From assembly GCF_004353825.1 (NCBI RefSeq), contig NZ_SMNA01000006.1, forward strand, positions 414,923 to 478,922: a stretch of DNA of 64,000 nucleotides. The letters run 5' to 3'. How positions within the stretch are numbered: the first letter of the stretch is position 1; every line of letters starts with the position of its first letter. The translations under genes and the position numbers were made by a program. This stretch comes from Occultella glacieicola. Lineage in GTDB: Bacteria; Actinomycetota; Actinomycetes; Actinomycetales; Beutenbergiaceae. This document shows positions 60,524 through 64,000 of this stretch, piece by piece. The notes below the pieces were generated by a model, which worked only from the letters and a program-made list of their open reading frames with translations, was not told where the DNA came from and did no database searches.

Positions 60524-63500
60524 TCAGGATGAGCACCGAACCTCGGTGCGAGCGAGCCCGCCGACCGCATTGTGGAAGAAGACCAAGAACTCTCGTACTT
60601 GCCCGGCCGAGATAGTCCCCGCACGGAGGTCCTCTCGAAGCCGTTGGACGCTCAATCCGGGCTGCACGATGACGATCTTGGAGTTGAGGTGTGGGGCTCG
60701 TGCAGCGATCGACTCATCCGGACGCTCGGGAAACAGGCCACAGAGGGCAAGGAGGTCTTCTCGGTCCCCTGCCAGAACGGTGAGACGTGGTGACTCGGCA
60801 CCAGTCAATCGGCGTCCGATTCGGTTCCACAGCTGTCGGTCTGTGAGATGACGTCGACTCTTCGCGGCCTGCTGCGTGACCACTTCCATATCCGTGACCC
60901 GCGCCCCTGGCGTTGAGTTAGACGATGGCTTCGAGTGCCAGAGCTCGATCGACATCCGGCCACCGAGATTCCTTTGGATGACGACGTGATCCGCGATCTC
61001 GCCTCCTCCATCGTTGTGCAACACCCATCTCGATGCGCCGGGCTCGGGTGTCACTTCCACGAGAGTCTCCTGGACCCATTCGTGAATCGAGTCGGTTCGA
61101 TTTGGTCGAGGTGTTTCTCTCGTGATGTCAACGCTTTCCCAGCTACTCGGCACGAGATCAACGTCAGGAAGAAATGATCCCGTTCGGGGCGGTTGAAAGG
61201 TGACAGGCCCCATCGTGCTCCGCCCATCGCCGAAATATATGAGGGGCGGATGCGCTTCGAACAGCAGATTGAACGTCGTTGAGTTGCCCATTCCGCGGTG
61301 GAGCTCTTCCGACCCGCCCAGGGTAGTGAATTTGCCGGTCACCGTCATCTCGGCAGTCCACACATCAATGCCCTCGTCCCGCGGGTCATAAACCCGGAGA
61401 AAGACTTGGCTCTGCGTGGCCTCCCGGTCTGCCAGCGGCGCAATCTCCAGTTCCTCGATCGGACACCCGTCCGGGAGCGTGTATGAGGCCCCCAGAAGTG
61501 CTGGGTTCAATTCCACAGCAATGACTGGAGGATGGAACTCGTCGGTTCTCGCACCCTTCGAGACGTTGGGTAACAGTGGGCCCGATTCGGTGGGTCTCGG
61601 GAACCAATAGCGGCGGGCGAGATCGACCGCGAAGGCTTCGTAGTCGCGCAGTCCTAAGTATCGAGTCTCCCAGTACTTTGATTTGTTCACAGCAAGACCT
61701 GCCGTGGTTGCCTGGCCTGAGTCGACTCGAACTTGGGCCATCGCGTGGCCAAGCCCTCGTCCGTTCGTGTCGGCTTCACGTAGGCCTCGATCGATCCCAC
61801 TTCCTGCGAACGTTGCATAGGCTGGCGTGCCGGGCACGGCCGCGAAAGTGTTTCGTACGCCCACCGAGGAGACTGATAGACGCTCCACGCTGTCAAATGC
61901 CTCCTGGAGGAACCCAGGATTGCCGTTCCTCAGCATATTCGATGGATCGAGAATCTCTCGGATCGCGTTGAGGAGTCCTAGATCTTGCGCGTTGAGTAGC
62001 AGGAGATGAGAGCGGTTGATGTCTGCGCTCTTCTGCCAGCTCACAACGGCTAGCTCGAAGACGCTTCGGGTGAGTTCGGTGCCTGAGTACCATTTGGGCT
62101 TCTCAGTCTCAGACGTAATGATCACCAACTGTGTTGCGTGTTGGTTGAGGCCAGCGTATGCAATGTGCCGCCCCAGAAGGCGTTGACCTGCCTGCAGACC
62201 GTCCGGCACTCCTTCTCCAAACCCGGGGTCGAACGGAACCCCACGCGGCACCTCCAGCAGCACTGCGCGCGTCAGCGGCTTGACGGCCGCCAGGTCGAAG
62301 CTCTCCGGCGGATCGTCGAACGCGCTGAGGTACTCCCGGTCTCGCCGCTCACGCTCAATCTCCTCATCGATCAGGGTGGGGAGTATCGTCGCCCAGTCAG
62401 CGTCTTCGCGGTACAGCTCGCGTAGCGCCCCCTGAAGAACTGGGTAGACATCTTCGTCATGGACGGTGACCAGGACGGACTGCTGCGGGTACTCCGCATT
62501 CGCGCGTGCGAGGCGCCCAATGAACTGCATAGTGGCCGGTGTCGACTTGTGCTTATCGTGATAGCCAACGATCCGCAGGTTTGGAACATTCACCCCCTCG
62601 CCCAGCATGTCCACTGCGACAACCGCGCGGATCCTGCCCGCGCGCCAACCGCTGAGAATATCCTCGCGATCTGCAATCGATGTCGAGCCGATGAGTACCT
62701 GGGCGTCTACTCCCTTCCTTGCATAGATCGCCTGGACGACTCCAGCACGCGCGACGGTGTTCACACGTATCAGAGCGACGCTCGTCGCATGTTCAGCGAG
62801 GGACAACTGGCTGGCAACCTCCGCTGCGATCGCCTCATCCTTTGCCTCGTCCGTGATTGGCGACCCGAGTTCAAGTACCCGCGGAAGCACCGAGTGGAAG
62901 ATACCGTCGGCAATTGCCGCGCGCAGCGGAAAGTGATAGGCATGCGTTCCCGGTAGAAGCTTTCCGTCAGCGCGGCGCGGCGTCGCCGTGAGCAGGACCG
63001 CTCGAGCGCTAGGAAAGTGGTCGAGGATTGCCCGCCACGTTTTAGCGGGCGCGTGATGGGCTTCGTCGATGATGAGGAGATCGAAGAGTCCTGGATCAGG
63101 AAGGTCCGCTTCATCCATGTGGTCTGGACTGATCGAGTTGGGGAGCGCTACGACAACGTCGACTTGCTGGAGACGAGACCAGTCAATGTTGCGTCCTTTC
63201 ACCTCCTCAACGATCGGTCCAGGACTCGCACGATTGAGTGCTCCCACGGCCAGGAGATCCTGTTGACTGCGAAAAGCCGCGCTCAACTGACCCCTAAGCT
63301 CCGTACTTGGCACTACAACGAGCGTCCTCTTAGCCCTTGCTAAATACGGAAGCGCAGTCGCTATCGCAGTCTTTCCCGATCCGGTGGGGATCGAGACAAG
63401 CAATCTTTCTTCTGGTTCCAGCGTCCATTGACTTGAGATCGCGGCTAGTGCACCGACCTGCGGGCGTCGCCAGGCCGGATCACCGGGCTTTCGCATCAAT

Positions 63501-63544
63501 GCGAAATCGACGTAGTCACTCTCGTAGTGCGACACGCGAAGCAT
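60524..63544 (-). CDS. DEAD/DEAH-box SF2 helicase with nuclease-like C-terminal region, defence-type
   Basis: 1006 aa from the ATG at 63544 (AAGGTG upstream; GTG 63550 alternative). Residues about 25-375 are an SF2 helicase core: Walker A IPTGSGKT (Lys 58), DEAH in LLIIDEAHHAP, motif III LLTATPRR, motif VI MQFIGRLARAN. About 630 further residues follow. Within them NDGGGEIADHVV and MSIELWHSKPSS (Asp 852, Glu 867, Lys 872) look like a PD-(D/E)xK-type nuclease core. The C-terminus has IVIVQPGLSVQRLREDL. Architecture and lower GC suggest a phage-defence or restriction-type protein acting alone. Confidence 0.8.
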   Translation of the reverse strand: MLRVSHYESDYVDFALMRKPGDPAWRRPQVGALAAISSQWTLEPEERLLVSIPTGSGKTAIATALPYLARAKRTLVVVPSTELRGQLSAAFRSQQDLLAVGALNRASPGPIVEEVKGRNIDWSRLQQVDVVVALPNSISPDHMDEADLPDPGLFDLLIIDEAHHAPAKTWRAILDHFPSARAVLLTATPRRADGKLLPGTHAYHFPLRAAIADGIFHSVLPRVLELGSPITDEAKDEAIAAEVASQLSLAEHATSVALIRVNTVARAGVVQAIYARKGVDAQVLIGSTSIADREDILSGWRAGRIRAVVAVDMLGEGVNVPNLRIVGYHDKHKSTPATMQFIGRLARANAEYPQQSVLVTVHDEDVYPVLQGALRELYREDADWATILPTLIDEEIERERRDREYLSAFDDPPESFDLAAVKPLTRAVLLEVPRGVPFDPGFGEGVPDGLQAGQRLLGRHIAYAGLNQHATQLVIITSETEKPKWYSGTELTRSVFELAVVSWQKSADINRSHLLLLNAQDLGLLNAIREILDPSNMLRNGNPGFLQEAFDSVERLSVSSVGVRNTFAAVPGTPAYATFAGSGIDRGLREADTNGRGLGHAMAQVRVDSGQATTAGLAVNKSKYWETRYLGLRDYEAFAVDLARRYWFPRPTESGPLLPNVSKGARTDEFHPPVIAVELNPALLGASYTLPDGCPIEELEIAPLADREATQSQVFLRVYDPRDEGIDVWTAEMTVTGKFTTLGGSEELHRGMGNSTTFNLLFEAHPPLIYFGDGRSTMGPVTFQPPRTGSFLPDVDLVPSSWESVDITRETPRPNRTDSIHEWVQETLVEVTPEPGASRWVLHNDGGGEIADHVVIQRNLGGRMSIELWHSKPSSNSTPGARVTDMEVVTQQAAKSRRHLTDRQLWNRIGRRLTGAESPRLTVLAGDREDLLALCGLFPERPDESIAARAPHLNSKIVIVQPGLSVQRLREDLRAGTISAGQVREFLVFFHNAVGGLARTEVRCSS

Positions 63545-63950
63545 GGGCACACCTTAGCGCGACCGCGCCCTGGCCCAGCGTTGCCATCGCGCGAGTGATA
63601 CTGAATCGTACTGAGGCACCGCGCGTGTCTTCAGGCGCTGCTCGCGGTGGCGTTGGCGACCCGCAGAAGAGTGCCGATGGCCGGTGCTCTGATGAGCTCC
63701 TTCTTTCCTCCGTATGACTTCGGGCGCGATGAGGTCTTCCAGGAAGTTGTGCGGCGCGATCGCTAGTGCGTGGCTGACGGATTCATCCACCCAGCGTCGA
63801 CGCACCAGACGGCCGGATAAGATGCGCGTCCTCGATGACGGGCGCACCGGAGAGTTGAGCGGTACGCCCTCCGACAACCTGGGGACTGCTGCACGGGTAG
63901 GTGGCATCTGATCTGGCTTGCCCGGGAGGGCGGCCTGGAAGGATGTTGCT
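63545..63950. other. Region without a convincing gene
   Basis: 406 bp between the helicase start and the transposase. A 117-codon minus-strand frame (63554-63907) exists, starting MPPTRAAVPRLSEGV, but has no recognisable family or ribosome site, and its C-terminal half is Arg-rich like a shadow frame. The helicase promoter must lie here. TGATCTGGCTTGCCCGGG near 63909 may be the IS terminus. Confidence 0.35.
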
Positions 63951-64000
63951 GTGCCAAAGCCCTACCCGAGTGAGTTTCGTGACGACGTTGTCCGCGTCGC
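63951..64000 (+). CDS. IS3-type transposase OrfA, first 16 codons (3' end outside window)
   Basis: GTG behind GGAAGGAT; the product begins MPKPYPSEFRDDVVRV, the usual N-terminus of actinobacterial IS3-family OrfA proteins, whose helix-turn-helix binds the IS ends. The gene is cut by the window edge. It suggests an insertion sequence inside the island. Confidence 0.7.
   Translation, partial: MPKPYPSEFRDDVVRV

Larger units (their letters stand above)
60267..64000. mobile_element. Left part of a putative tRNA-integrated genomic island (extends past window)
   Basis: It begins at the tRNA 3' fragment and holds an SF2 helicase-nuclease gene and the start of an IS3-type transposase. The DNA is clearly more A+T-rich and less biased to G/C third positions than the rest of the window. 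No integrase is visible; it would be expected, together with an intact tRNA-Pro, beyond 64000. Extent and autonomy cannot be judged. Confidence 0.5.

Noticed and set aside
63554..63907. 117-codon minus-strand frame before the helicase
   Set aside because: Arg-rich low-information translation, no ribosome site and no family; noted only as part of an empty region.
1..64000. CRISPR arrays, rRNA genes or a replication origin
   Set aside because: No regularly spaced repeats, rRNA motifs or DnaA-box clusters were seen on reading the window.

Overview
The window is about 64 kb of very GC-rich DNA with many GTG/TTG starts, tight 1-4 bp gene overlaps and leaderless-type promoters, as in a high-GC actinobacterium. 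The mixture of LacI-controlled sugar ABC importers, a GAF-ANTAR protein, a Fur-Dps pair, CsbD and GH76 fits Micrococcales (for example a Ruaniaceae or Beutenbergiaceae relative). The family-level placement is inference.

Region 1 (1-11650) is mostly stress and housekeeping genes. It holds the 3' end of a topoisomerase IB gene, CsbD, two STAS-type proteins, a GAF-ANTAR regulator, a leaderless Fur gene followed by Dps, a secreted glycerophosphodiester phosphodiesterase, an FHA protein, an APC permease, small acidic and zinc-binding proteins, a DJ-1/PfpI protein, and a HEAT-repeat protein next to a MerR-HEAT fusion regulator.

Region 2 (11734-18326) is a sugar or sugar-acid utilisation unit: a LacI regulator facing a five-gene operon (SDR epimerase, ManD-like enolase-superfamily enzyme, lipoprotein binding protein, two permeases). 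AAAG-NN-CTTT palindromes lie upstream of both the regulator and the operon. It is followed by a heterodimeric ABC exporter (18653-22557), an SDR, a serine beta-lactamase-like hydrolase, a sugar acetyltransferase and a small membrane protein.

Region 3 (26222-48245) is a large accessory catabolic region. An unfamiliar sensor-type regulator diverges from a DHDPS-like/GFO-IDH pair. A second LacI heads a seven-gene operon (LacI, FAD oxidoreductase, binding protein, two permeases, 2-hydroxyacid dehydrogenase, nitrilase-family amidase). Divergent from it, two secreted beta-propeller proteins (779 and about 2005 aa) carry three related propellers, two F5/8-type-C domains and Ig-like repeats. A DHDPS-like/SDR operon closes the block.

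Region 4 (48658-56649) is a GntR-linked catabolic cluster: two Asp/Glu-racemase/maleate-isomerase-family proteins, a 2-hydroxyacid dehydrogenase, an amidase, a DUF3830 protein, a GabT-like aminotransferase and a GabD-like dehydrogenase. The same 12-bp palindrome lies in both divergent promoter regions. A secreted GH76 mannanase-like protein follows.

Region 5 (58156-64000) contains an NTF2-like protein, a frameshifted gene remnant, a DUF4352-like membrane protein, a terminator, and a 34-nt fragment of a tRNA 3' end that looks like an attachment-site scar. Beyond it the base composition drops. A 1006-aa SF2 helicase with a nuclease-like C-terminal region and the start of an IS3-type transposase suggest the edge of an integrated defence-type island that runs past the window.
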